Assembly: GCF_020921035.1 (NCBI RefSeq)
Contig: NC_063158.1
Location: forward strand, 25,158,178 to 25,222,177
DNA: 64,000 nucleotides
Direction of reading: 5' to 3'
From: Rhodamnia argentea
Taxonomy: Eukaryota > Streptophyta > Magnoliopsida > Myrtales > Myrtaceae
Positions 27,282 to 39,500 of the stretch are shown piece after piece (position 1 is the stretch's first letter; each line of letters begins with the position of its first letter). The notes beneath the pieces were generated by a model. The model worked only from the letters and a program-made list of their open reading frames with translations, ran no database searches and was not told the DNA's origin. A program made the position numbers and the translations under genes.

Positions 27282-29153
27282 TTGTTGTGAGTAGTCCCTT
27301 CTTGCAATCATACTTATTAAGCTGCGGACTGTCATGCGTTCCTTCCTCTGTTCCCGTCTCCTACATATGCGAGACATCTTAATAATAAATATACTAAATT
27401 AATCGTAAGAATAATACATGATATAAATCAAATTCTAGATTTTTGTATTGAGAGGGATCAAGTCTTCTCGGTCTTTTCTTTCGACGACCAACCATGAGAT
27501 GCTACTGTTATAAAACAAGAATGTCTGCGTATTACAATGTTCACTTGAAGCAACAGTTATAGCAAGACCCCAGCTCGGCCAGCTTGGGCATCGCTGCCGA
27601 GAAGGTCAGCGGTTGTTGGAGAGGGGTTTTGTATTAGCATCAAAGTTTCAAGGTGCGGGCCTTAGTCCGGCATGGCGAGGATTCGGAGGCAAACGGACAC
27701 GCGGCGCCTCGTGAGTGGAACAGTAGAGGGTTTTCACTTTTCACAGGAGTAAGAGATCCAAACAAAAAGCAGATGGGTCAGATCGGGTCGGGGTCGGGTC
27801 AAGTCACGAGGTAACCACCAAGGAAATGAACAGGAAGAGTTCAAGCGGTGACAAAACCAATTTTTGTTGCATTTGTGACAGATGATCTTGTGATCTAAGC
27901 TCTCCTACCCAGGGACTGGCATGCACGGACAAAGTCATGTGGTACTGCAGTAGCAGGAGTTTCTTTTTTTGCATCTGCAGAGATCTCACTTCACAATAAA
28001 CACAAATTAAGTTCATCGACATGTGCTGTAGCCGGTCGATCATCTCCGGACATTGATGTCCGCCGATCGGGTTTTTGTCATTGGAAGGGGTTGCGTGAAA
28101 AGGGCGACATTACAAAGTCCGGCACGGGGCTAGACCCCGTTAAATGGATAGGTCGGAAAACCGTTCGGTTTTGAACGGGGTCAGAAATGGGAGCGGACCA
28201 AAGGGGTTTGCTATGATTCCGAACGCTCTGTCTTTGGCTTGAGTCACGAATCACCGTTTTTGAGGATCGAGAATCCGAAGGAAGACTTCTGAAAAGCGAT
28301 TGATTATATACCTTACAAACTTTAATTGACGGAAAATGTTTTCATCAACCACAACAATTTATGCTTAACTTATATCGAGGATGATAAAAATGTTTTTGTT
28401 TCATTCATTTTCGCAAGCGATACAAACGAAAATTGGAGAAAACTAAATTAGCTAAATTATTAATAATAGAAAAAAATTAATCTCAGATAACATTAAATTA
28501 AAAAAATTAAATCCTTCAATAGAACTGAATATATCTTAAGAAAAAAGAATGACGCAAGTCAAATGAAAAAAGGAAAATGCCTCAACAACAAAACGGACAA
28601 ACATAAAAAAAAAATCGGTTACTCATAAAAGGGGTAATTAATGTAAAAATGATTAATTAACAAAAATATAAAAAGTTATAAATTACTAATCTGCAGTAAG
28701 GTATTTTTTAGATTTTTTTAACTAATCAGTGGTCTTTTTAATTAATTAACCATTTAAAAATGCATGATGAGTTTCCCATTATTTAGCATTATTGTCATTG
28801 ATATCTCCTTTTTTTTACCATTAAATTTTCGCAATGGTTATTTCTAATATTATTATCGATATCTATTTTTTTATGAGGGGAAAATTTCGGTTAGTTTCTT
28901 TTTCCTCCATTATCTTTGTTATTTCTATTTTTATTTATAGGATCCAAAGTAAAAGAGAGGTTCCCTTAAGAGATAAGATGAAAATTTCATAATCACCCTT
29001 AAAAGTTACGTGCATTGCACATGATAACGGAACAAATAACGAAGGATTAATTACTGTGACCGATTCAAAGTTTAGAGATAAGTGTCTCTTCTTGTAAAAG
29101 TTCGGGGGAGTTTAGTGCGCTTCTATCATAGTATTATCATTCGTTATTACAAG
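27282..29153. other. Intergenic, AT-rich, no gene seen
   Basis: 27480-28260 is moderately GC-rich with GGGTC words and no recognised frame. About 28290-28440 contains a fragment of the AAATGTTTTCATCA MITE family. 28440-28990 is very AT-rich with TTAATTAA-like words. Confidence 0.5.
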
Positions 29154-29540
29154 TAGACATGGCCGGGAGCCGTTAACCGCTAGTTCCGGTTCATGTACCG
29201 GCGGTTTCAATTCGTGGCCATACTTGAACCGGAACCGGTCCTTGAAGGGGTAGTCCCGGTTCCGGTTTGGAACCGTTGGTTTCGGGTCGATTCAAGGGCC
29301 GGTTCCGGTTCGGCTTAATTTTGGGCCGTTGGAGGGAAAAGAGCAATTTCCCCTTTTTTTTTTTTTTTTGGTGGTTTGGAACCGCCGGTTCCGAGCCGGT
29401 TCTGAATTTTTTTAAACTATAACCGACCCGTGAGGGGCCGGGCCGATTCCGGTTCGGAACCGGCGGTCCCCGTTAACGGGGCCGGCTCCGATTATTCCAC
29501 TGGCCAATTCCGGACCTAAATCTACCCGTGGCCATGTCTA
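29154..29540. mobile_element. hAT-like MITE, GC-rich GGTTCCGG interior (copy A)
   Basis: The 387-bp element is bounded by perfect 11-bp terminal inverted repeats TAGACATGGCC / GGCCATGTCTA. It is flanked by a perfect 8-bp target duplication ATTACAAG (29146-29153 and 29541-29548), the size produced by hAT transposases. The interior is an array of AACCGG / GGTTCCGG words with a poly-T run and no coding frame. The intact target duplication implies recent insertion. Confidence 0.88.
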
Positions 29541-29937
29541 ATTACAAGACACCAAGATCGCATGGATCTCCCGTGCCCTGAGGTCGCACTGAATGAATTC
29601 CTCTTATATATATAATTAATAGCCCCAGCATAAAGAAAATCTAAGAAAGCCATTGCATCTTAAATCTAGGTAGGCCTTCTGTCTTCATTTTTTTTTCCCG
29701 CTCTTTCACGTGAAGGGTGGTGAAGCAATTACATTCTTCTTTTCAGCAAAAAAAAAAAACAAAAGAATTTGCTGTTCAACTTCAACACTTATTATTTATA
29801 ACATATCCTAGTCCTTGCACACGCATATGTCCTGATACGCCGACTCCGAAAAGAATGCGCAAACATGTCTTAATGTTTTCTCCAACGACTTGCCAGTGGA
29901 ACAAGGCGAAGCTGGCTAGAGCTAACCAATTTTGTTT

Positions 29938-30230
29938 TTGTTAGGATCAGCTGCACAAAGTATAGGGTAAAAGCGAGAAAAAGAAATCGAGATACGAAAA
30001 TTTATCTTGGTTCGCTCTTAAATTATAGTCCAAGCTAGCAGTATAATATGGATCCGAACTATAAAAACCCTTTGGCCGACCAAAGGCGTTGCCTTCTACG
30101 ACTCCCGCCAGCGGAGTGGACTTCATACCTCCTTATCGATAGGGAGCATGATCCACGTCTCAATCGGTGGAGTAGTTAATCATAGAGCAGAGAAGCCCGT
30201 AACAGAAAGGAAATGGGCATGATTGATAGC
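29938..30230 (+). mobile_element. Truncated LTR fragment
   Basis: It starts TGTTAGGATC and shares blocks in order with the longer LTR at 35312-35809: TTTAT.TTGGTTCGC.CTTAAATTA, AACTATAAAA, and GGAGTG..CT.CATACCTCCTT. Such a TTAAATTA...CTACG block is common in plant Copia LTRs. No matching right end (TAACA) is visible, so it is a broken remnant. Its age cannot be estimated. Confidence 0.45.
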
Positions 30231-30817
30231 AATGTCTCGACATGCAGAGATCTCAAAGCCCGTGAAAATGACAAGAACCACCGGTGGCCCATGACTCTTG
30301 AAGTCGAACGCCATGATTTGACTTTTTTTGGTTCCTCTTTGGGGTAGTCAAAATTAACACCGTTAATCTTGGCATGAGCCTACCTAATGTTTCCCAGAAA
30401 TATTCTTCCATTGGTCCAGCGTCAATGATAAAAGAACAGAGCGTAGTGCACTTACCACTTTCCATGTGCGTGGTCCATGACGGATGGTCATGCGTTATGT
30501 ACGTCGCATCTTCTCCTGTCTCTGTGTCTGCGTGTGACAGCTCATGTCATGCTGCATCTCTGTCTGCCTCTCCGGCTCACGTACAAACAAGACATCCACT
30601 CTAGAGTACACTAATAAATAGACAGGGAATGGAGGGAGAGAGACAGAGAGAGAAACCCAGCTAATTTTCTTCCCCCTGGTTCACTCGACTCGAGCAATGC
30701 CATAGCTATAAACACTTGACCTCAGAGAAGTTGCAGACATTGTTGGAGAAGTCACGCACCGAAGTCCAAAAGCATTCACTCAGCGTGGAAGAGAATAGGG
30801 AACGAGAACGAGAGAGG

Positions 30818-33800
30818 ATGGGAGATTGCACTTGCTGGGTTCTCAGATCTCTCATCATCTGTGTACTGTTTCTTCTTCAAGGAGCAAATGGGGACAACCC
30901 GTACAGGTTCTTGACGTGGAAGGTCACTTATGGTGACATTTACCCTCTTGGTGTTAAGCAACAGGTACTCATTTTCAACATTCCGAGGGGCAACATTTTC
31001 TTATGGAATGTGATGTTTGCAGCTTTTGAGACGTAAAGGTTGATTCTTTCTTCATTTCTTTCCTTCTCTTGTGGTCTTGGCAAGAAAGTTTCTTTTTTTT
31101 CGACAATGCTGAATGAATATGCACTCAAATTTGTAGATGGACTGGACTACGTTTGGGATTCTTGTAGCTTTTGAGACAAACAAGTAGTTTTCCTTTTGTT
31201 AAGTTCCTCCCTTGGTCTGTTCTGCTGAAAGCAAGAAAGCTTTTACTTGTTCTTTCGTATTATGCTTGAATTTGTTGAAGAACTGGACTTAAAGTGTTGG
31301 ATTGGCGCAGGGCATTTTGATCAATGGGCAATTTCCAGGGCCCCAAATCGATGCGGTCACTAATGACAACTTGATCATCAGTGTCTACAACTACTTGAAG
31401 GAGCCATTCCTGATTTCTTGGTAATAAATCTGTTGCTTCTGTGGAAATCTCTCTCTGTCTTCTTCTGTGTTCCCTTTCTGTGTGTTTTCTCTGGTCGTTG
31501 CTCTGTTTTCTTAGCTTAATCTGAGCATGCAGGAGAAAGAGTGTGAAATAGTATAATTTCCTTTTTTCTGGTTTTTTTTTTTTGGCTCACAGAGAGAGAC
31601 CATCAACTTCAAGAATGGCTGAGATTTTGCTTTCCTTTTGCTAGATTAATCTTAGAACGTACCATGTTTAGCTTAAAATCGGGCTTTTCCTTTCCCTTCT
31701 CTCAGTTACAACTGGAAGATCAAGCTTCTTTCTCTGCACACCAACTGCACTGTGGGAACTACTCTGTTTTAGATGTAACAGGAACTGGATCTGTCACATC
31801 TGTGGTTTCTACTTTCTTCATCAATTTCTCAACGTTTTGATATTATTCTTTCCTTGTTTCTCTTTTTTTCTTTTTTTTTTCAACTGGTTATGTCTAAAAT
31901 GCAAGCTGGCATTATTAGTGAGTTCTCCATCAGTCATCAATGCACTTGTGGGTAGTGTTTGATATTCTAATATCCTTATCATCATGTTGATGCCATGCAC
32001 CTCTTCTCATTATATGGGGGCCAAAAGTTAATGCTTTACCTCTTTCTTTCTTCACTTGTCTCACTGAGTATTAGGGGTGTGTAAAAGGATCGGAACCGCC
32101 CAAACCAGACCGAAGGGGAATCGGTCCGGCTTCAAGTTCCAAAACATTAGAATCGGTGATGGGCGGTTTGGTTCCCGGTTCCAGGTTGGAGCCGCCCAGA
32201 TCTTGAATATGTACATATGTGTGTGTTGGCGCGCTAATCTCTGGGTTTGAATTAGAGGAGTGAATGTTTAACTGATTTTGATGATTGTTGTTTTCAATCT
32301 CCAGGAACACTAGTTTAGTAGAGCTAGGATTCGTTGACTGTTAGCAACAGTCTGAGAAGCAATTAAATACGTGGATTATTCTGTCTGTCCAACTGGCTTA
32401 TTTTAGTGAATCTGACTAACCGCATGTGGGGCGTCTAGATCCAGACATGTGAGCTGTGCATCTACTTATGCACACAACCGCACAGACACACCCACACCCA
32501 CAACCCGACACAGGAATTTAATCATACATTCAGCTGTCAAATGCAGGGCGTCTACAGTTGGGAGTGAAGGTCATCTAGTGTGTGGGATTAAGATATAATG
32601 TAAAGATGCTTATGATTCTGTGAAATACATGGATGGTGAGCATGGCACAGCTTTTGCAGCTGAAAAATGGCGCTTCATAGAGAATATGCTTGCCTAGTGT
32701 TTGATCCATTGCTCCACCGACACCCAATATAACTGTTGTATCTCAGAATTCTCTGAATTTTGCAGAGTTCTCATCATTGTCAGGGGAAAAATGAAAATCT
32801 GAATACGTAATAATGTCCCTTGACAAATGCTGTTTAACTTCAAAATAGACAGTGCTCGGCTTGTTCATATTTCAACAAAAGCGGTTAGCTTTATATCGGA
32901 GAGCTAATGCTCGTGTACTGCTTTTGAAGGAATGGTATACAACAACGGAGGAATTCATGGCAGGATGGAGTCTATGGCACGAATTGTCCCATCCTACCTG
33001 GAAGGAACTTCACTTACATTCTGCAAATGAAGGATCAGATTGGCAGTTACTTTTACTTCCCGTCTGTTGGGCTTCAGAAGGCTGCTGGAGGCTTTGGTGG
33101 CATCAGAATTTGGAGCCGCCCCTCTATCCCTGTCCCTTTCCCTCCTCCTGCCGGCGATTTCACTGTCCTCGCTGGTGACTGGTTCAAAACAGATCACAAT
33201 GTAATTAGCATGCCATTGAACCCTTAATTTGTGCATGTATGGAAAGTTCTGATCTTAGTCTTATGCCTTCCCTCCATTTTCTATTTGTGTATACAGCGAT
33301 TGAGACTCATTCTGGATGTCGGTCACAATCTTCCATTCCCCGATGGGCTTCTCATCAATGGCCGTGGTTGGAACGGATACACATTCACAGTCGATCCAGG
33401 TCATACTTGCTATCAAGTCAATTTACTTAATCCAATGGCACTGAGCATATATATTTGTAAAAAGTGAGAGAACACCTATTCCATTGGTATCAAATACCAC
33501 GATGTTGAGTTTTCACTTTCTGTGCAGGGAAGACATACAGGTTTAGAATATCGAATGTTGGCCTTATGACGTCCATTAACTTCAGAATTCAAGGGCATAT
33601 GATGAAGTTGGTTGAGGTCGAAGGCTCTCACACTCTTCAGAACACTTACGACGCCCTTGACATCCACCTCGGTCAATCCTACTCGGTCTTGGTTACGGCC
33701 AACCAGCAACCGCAAGATTACTATGTCGTTGTCTCTTCCCGTTTCACCACCCGGGTTCTCACAACAACTGCTGTTCTTCACTACAGTAACTCCCTCAGGG

Positions 33801-34827
33801 GAGTCTCTGGTCCCATTCCTGGTGGTCCTACGACTCAAATTGCTTGGTCAATGAACCAAGCCAGATCTATACGGTATTAAACACTGACTACTGTATAGCT
33901 GTCATTTCTTCTTGTTTCTTGCATTCCTATATGAAATGAAACTCAATGACGTTACTTGGTGTAATCCAAACCAGATGGAATCTTACGGCAAGCGGGCCTC
34001 GACCCAACCCTCAAGGTTCATATCACTACGGGATGATCAAGACCAGCCGCACCATCATGGTGGTGAACTCAGCCCCTATAATCAATGGCAAACAGAGGTA
34101 TGCCGTCAACGGGGCCTCGTTTGTTCCAGCAGACACTCCATTAAAGCTCGCTGATCACTTCAAGATTCCTGGGGTTTTCAATCTAGGAAGCATGCCCACA
34201 AGCCCCAATTGGGGGAGCGGCTACCTCCAGACCTCCGTTATGTCCACAAATTTCCGAGAGTACATCGAGATCGTTTTCCAGAATTGGGAGAATACCGTCC
34301 AGTCATGGCACATTGATGGATATTCTTTCTTTGTCATGGGGTAAGACTAAAGCCTGTTGAAAACCACATAGATCACGCATCTTTTCAAAATGACCGACTT
34401 GTCTCCGACTTGATCAGAATGGACGGAGGGCAATGGACGCCTGCGAGTAGATTGCGCTACAATTTGAGAGATACGGTAGCTCGTTGCACGATTCAGGTAA
34501 CAAGATGAAATTGTCCTCATTATGTACAAATGTCACGCCACCACGACAAGAGAAGTGCCGGCGACCGTTTCTCATGCTCACTTCGCTTCTTTCTCTGTGG
34601 TCGAGTTGTTTCAGGTATATCCAAGATCGTGGACCGCAATCTACATGGCTCTAGACAATGTGGGGATGTGGAACATCAGGTCCGAGGACTGGGCGCGGCA
34701 ATACTTAGGACAGCAATTCTACATGAGGGTCTATACTAGTTCGAATTCGTACAGGGACGAGCTTCCTATCCCTAAGAATGCCCTTCTCTGCGGCCGTGCG
34801 AGGGGCCGTCGCACGAGACCGTTTTGA
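30818..34827 (+). CDS. SKU5-similar (SKS) multicopper-oxidase-like protein
   Basis: Secreted proteins of this family resemble ascorbate oxidase and act in directed cell expansion and pollen or root growth. Eight exons are joined: 30818-30964, 31311-31420, 32930-33200, 33297-33399, 33528-33873, 33975-34340, 34418-34496, 34615-34827. Phases agree, giving 544 residues. A signal peptide (VLRSLIICVLFLLQGANG) is followed by three cupredoxin domains: GILINGQFPGPQIDAVTNDN..., QQRRNSWQDGVYGTNCPI, DGLLINGRGWNGYTFTVDPG, SWHIDGYSFFVMG and NVGMWNIRSEDWARQYLGQQ. The copper-binding HWHG is replaced by SWNG and the C-terminal HCH motif is absent, so it is unlikely to be an active oxidase, as in the known family. 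It ends in a basic tail (CGRARGRRTRPF), not a GPI signal, so it fits the pollen-type (NTP303/Bp10-like) SKS clade. Intron 2 is 1.5 kb and carries a repeat fragment. Confidence 0.93.
32074..32205. repeat. GGTTCCGG-type repeat fragment inside SKS intron 2
   Basis: It starts TAGGGGTGTGTAAAAGGATC and has the GGAACCGCCC / GGTTCCCGGTTCC words of the GC-rich MITE group seen at 29154 and 45959. No matching right terminus or target duplication is visible, so it looks truncated. Confidence 0.4.
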
Positions 34828-35311
34828 GCTTAACTTTGACGCGGATCGTCACGCCCTTGTGACGAAACTAATTCTTTTAGAGGGAGCCGAAATCCGTTCC
34901 GTTCCGAGAGCTCTGCTCGAGCTTTGAGGTTTACCTTTCACGTCCATGCTCTTTGACAATCTTTTGCTTCCTAGGGATTGCATTGGAGTGCATTCTCAAG
35001 TGTATTGATAATTTCTGAAGGCATTCTTGGTTTGTCAATAAATCCTCCATTGACAATCTTCTCACCGTCCCCTTTTACCACATCTTAGAGAACATGGAAG
35101 ATCTTGTCTTCTTAATTGACTCATCTCTCGCGGGGCAAATTCTTACATGCTGCGCGTGCGTGCCCTTTGTGACGCAAGTATTTAAGATTAAAACGTTGCA
35201 AGATACGCCATTAGTTTTTTTTTTGGTCGAAAGATACGACATTAGTTTTTGTTTCATTTCATTAAAAGTTGCAAAATCTTGTTGTAGCTAGGTCTATAAC
35301 TAGGCGTAAAG
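34828..35311. other. 3' region of SKS gene and intergenic DNA
   Basis: The SKS 3' UTR probably extends to about 35050. The rest is AT-rich with no gene seen. Confidence 0.5.
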
Positions 35312-35809
35312 TGTTAAGGTTCGGCGCATAATCACAACGAAGTAAATGGTAAGAACGAGGAAGAGAAATTGACATAAAGGTTTATTCTGGCTTACCCTTA
35401 AATTAAGATTACGTCTAGCAAAGGATTCTTCTATAAGTAGCTACGTTCAGCAGAGAATTTCACTATAATTAGCACATCATATCTTTCCTTACCTCACTCA
35501 ATTACAAGCGAAAAAGAGTATATGCACCCGTTACTACTTATGAGTCAAAAACCAAACTACCAATGGAAAATATAAGCTTAAACTATAAAAGTCTTCTGGC
35601 AGGTTGGAGGCACTATCCCCACGACCTCTGCCCACTCATCGTGGAGTGAGACCTACTTGCCTCCTTGCCAATTGGGAATATGAATCACACTCCAACATAA
35701 TGCGTCGTAAACAAAAACATGCATTGAATGATACTATATTGTAAGAGCATCATAAGAAAAAGCTTACGATCCTCGATTGTTGGTCGGTGGCCTCTTGCCG
35801 GCCCTAACA
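35312..35809 (+). mobile_element. Probable solo LTR, Copia-like
   Basis: The 498-bp segment starts TGTTAAGG and ends CCCTAACA, the short inverted ends of an LTR. Its inner blocks match the fragment at 29938-30230. There is no internal coding region and no clear target duplication beside it. It is an old relic, probably left by LTR-LTR recombination, although the strand of the parent element is a guess. Confidence 0.5.
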
Positions 35810-35879
35810 AAAAATAAAAAGTAAAGACAGGAAAAAAATTTAAAAATAAAAAAATTGAAAAATATTATAATTTTATTAA

Positions 35880-36065
35880 ATATATATATATACACACACA
35901 CACGTCAGCGCTGGTTGTGCTACGTCGGTAATTTTCGGTCAAAATTATTTGGATGGATTGAATTAGCATAAATACAAAAGATTTGGGACTGAATTAGCAA
36001 AATTGCAATGTATTTAGGAATACTTTTTGTAATTTGTCCGTATTGTACTATGCTCCTTAGATGTG
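35880..36065. repeat. Single arm of a foldback element family
   Basis: The words CTACGTCGGTAATTTTCGG, TGGATTGAATTAGCA and GGGACTGAATTAGCAAAATT match the right-arm layout of the foldback element at 45172-45700. A (TA/CA)n microsatellite precedes it at about 35880-35902. Confidence 0.4.
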
Positions 36066-36233
36066 TACACTTGAGATGTTCTTAATAAGTATGGTTTAAC
36101 CAGGGTTTATTTTTTTGTTCATACTATTTCAACTCGTTAAATAGCTTGCCACACACCTTAAAATTTAAATGGTCCAAGTAACCCACAGTTTGGATTTCAT
36201 CAATGGTAAGATCGATGGAGGAGGAAAACTATA

Positions 36234-36593
36234 TGAAAGGAACGGATCCCATAAACATATGCAGCGGATTACACGAAATTAACAAGCCCTAGATCATCTT
36301 GAATCACCGATCGGAGAAATACATCACAAAACGGACGTACCTCGTTTTTCACGGATTAAATGTACACAATGCAACGAGAGAATCCGTCGCCTCTTTTGAC
36401 GTTTCAGAGAGAAGAAGGGAGAGATATTGTCGTCGTCTCTGTTCTTTCTTGTTCCTTATTTCTTAAAACCGACAGAGATGGGGGACATATGTATCGACGT
36501 AAAGACGTCGTTTCAATGATGCATTTTCAATTGTTGACGTGGGGTGTGGTTGCCTACATGGGCGGACCACCGTAAACCCCATGGACCCCAACA
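36234..36593 (-). repeat. Left LTR (3' LTR) of the Copia element
   Basis: It is 360 bp, TG...CA, about 98 % identical to the LTR at 43186-43545, and preceded by CTATA. Confidence 0.92.
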
Positions 36594-39500
36594 TCTCCCA
36601 CTCGCCCATGAAGGGCAAACAAATCCCACGTGCTCACGGAGGGTCAATTATCGCCACTCACCCACAGAAGGTTAAGCATAACTCTCTCTCTTTTCTGCAA
36701 AGTTCATATTGACAAATGATCCGTGCGATCAACATAATGTGAGAGCTCGTTGCCATACATCCGTTAGGAGTATATAGCAGCTCAAAAAAGGCATATTACT
36801 TCGAGTAGATCCAAGTATGCAGTACCCTAAATCAATCGATCACATTTACATCATATCTCTCTCGATCTCTTTGAGTACTCAAATACAATACATTGTATTC
36901 ACAATCATGACTAAACTCAAATAATCATAATTGGTCGACCTGTGAATACAAAGATTGAATGTGACATCAAAATAAATTGATCTTTCTCTTCCCTTAAACC
37001 TCTCAATCTCAATTCAGCTCACTTTTCTAGAAATGTCCCATTAAATCGAATCAATCTCATGACCATTGGTAACACCTTAAGATAGCGAACACCGAAAAAG
37101 AAATCTTGAGAATAAGTAAGAGTCGTGAGGGGACTAAATTGAGGAATTTTTATCCTCAAGAGTCTCACACGGCTGTAGAGTTGAGATCAAAACTCTTGCC
37201 AACTCTTATTGATTGTCTCATGCATACGTAATATGAAGTACGTATTACGGTATTCTCTCTTTTCCCATAGAGCGTATGTCTTTCCTCTTAATACCGTACG
37301 GATGATAGTTCGGACATACTTAATGTCTAACTTGAGTTCACAAATCTACTCTCTTTAAAAGGAATCCACCGGAACTCACATCTGGCATTAAAGACAGATA
37401 AAGTGAAATATGTGGGTTATTTCACTTTCGGACATAATAAATATTATGACCTCATCTTGACACTCTGTCAAGGCGACATTTATACTTTAAGCTCGAGCTC
37501 TCAATTATCACCTAAATAATGAGCTTAAAATTGTCTCATCTCTATTTATCGCAAAGTAAATAGAGGCGATTACCCGTGTGAATAGGCTAATCTCTATCTG
37601 TCCGACATACATTATCAAACAATGCACTAAGCATTAATATGCATAAATTTCATACAAACTCATAGGCATCAATAATGATAACATATACCATTAGCTGTGA
37701 ACTTTGAGAAATATAAATATCTAGTACTCTCATTTCTATGCACTTTCTAGAGATTTTAATGTGGGAAACTAATCCATTTGTCAACACATGACTAAGGAAA
37801 AAACATCTCTAGGAATTGACTTCTTCATAGGATCTGCTATTAATCTATGCGTAGATATGTACTATACGTTCACATCTTTTCGTACAATCATGTCTTTCAC
37901 AAAATTATATTTCGTGACTATATATTTGATCTTGTAGTGGATCCTTAGTGTAGGCTCTTGCTACTTGACTATCACAATTAACCAATAATTGGACTTGTAG
38001 CATCCTTAGTAACACCTCATTGATCCAAACATCTCTTAAGTCAAATATTTTCTCATACTATCGTTGATAACACCACGGGATCAATTTCTATTGTGGATAA
38101 TGCTATACACGTTTGCTTCTTACTACTCTATGATATGGCGCCATTGCTAAGTAAGAATGCAATCATAGAGGTAGATTTCCTCTTATCTAAACCTCTTCCT
38201 CATTCAACATCAGTGTAGCCTTCAAAGCGCAGATCTCTACTTTGATAACTCAGCAAAAAATCAGCAGTACTTTTCGGATACCTCGAGAATCTCTTGACAT
38301 CAATCCAATGTGCTTGACCTAGATTGGACCGGTACACTTACCATTCCAACTGCATAACAAGTATTAGGTCTAGTACACTTTATAGAGCACATGAAGCTTT
38401 CCACAGCACTAGCAGATGGAACACTTTCCATTTTTCATTTATTTATGAAGTCTCATGACACATTTTGTGACTTAGGCATTCACCTCTTATAATAGGAGTA
38501 TCTTTGGATTTACAATCTTGCATGCAAAATCATTCAAGGACTTCATCTATATGAGTCTCTTGTGAAAGAGATCACAATCTCTTTGGACAATGTCCTGAAA
38601 TCTCAATTTCAAGAATGTCTGCAGATTCGTCTATATCTTTTATCTCAAAATTGGAACATAACCAATTCTTGACAGTATCAATAAACTCCATATTGCTTCT
38701 AGCAATTAATATATCATCAACATATAATGATAAGATCACTCATTGATCTTTTGATAAATACGCAATGATCCTCATTAGTCATTACAAAATCATTTGCCAC
38801 TATGGCATTACGAAAAAGTATATATCATTATCTCGAAGATTGCTTGAGGCCATATATCGATATCAAAATTCGATATACATTTTGTTCTTGACCTTTCGTA
38901 ACAAACCCAATAGGTTGTTTCACATAGATTTCTTCTACTAATTCTCCATTGAGAATAGCAATCTTCACATCAATTTGACGTAATTCAAGATCTATACTAA
39001 TCACTACCGGAATGAGGTGAATTAAGTATACCATTTCACCACAAGGCGAGCCTTATATCTCTCAATCGAGTCATCGGCTTTAGGCTTTATTTTGAAAACT
39101 CATTTGCTCCCAATGGCTTTATGTCTATGCAGAAGATCAATCGGTTTCTAAACTTGATTTGATCCTATTGACTCCATCTCTTTTTCCATTGCTTATATCC
39201 ACTTTTTCTTATTAGGGCAAGTCGGAGCCTCATTTACATTTTTTGGCTCATTCTATTCTTGTGGAGCGACCATAAAAGCTTTTAACTTCAATGTCTAAAC
39301 ATCGACGAGTCGACGGAGAAAGATTTTTGCGACTTGTTCGCCAAATTGGAGATTGTACACTTAGTACATCATTCTCCATTATGCTCCAACTCGGATTAGA
39401 TAATGACAACATTTTTACATCAAGTGGTTGCAATTGAGACTAGTTCGAAGCAAATTCCCCACTTCTCACATTGCTCCCACTTGGATGAGATGCTCTAGTA

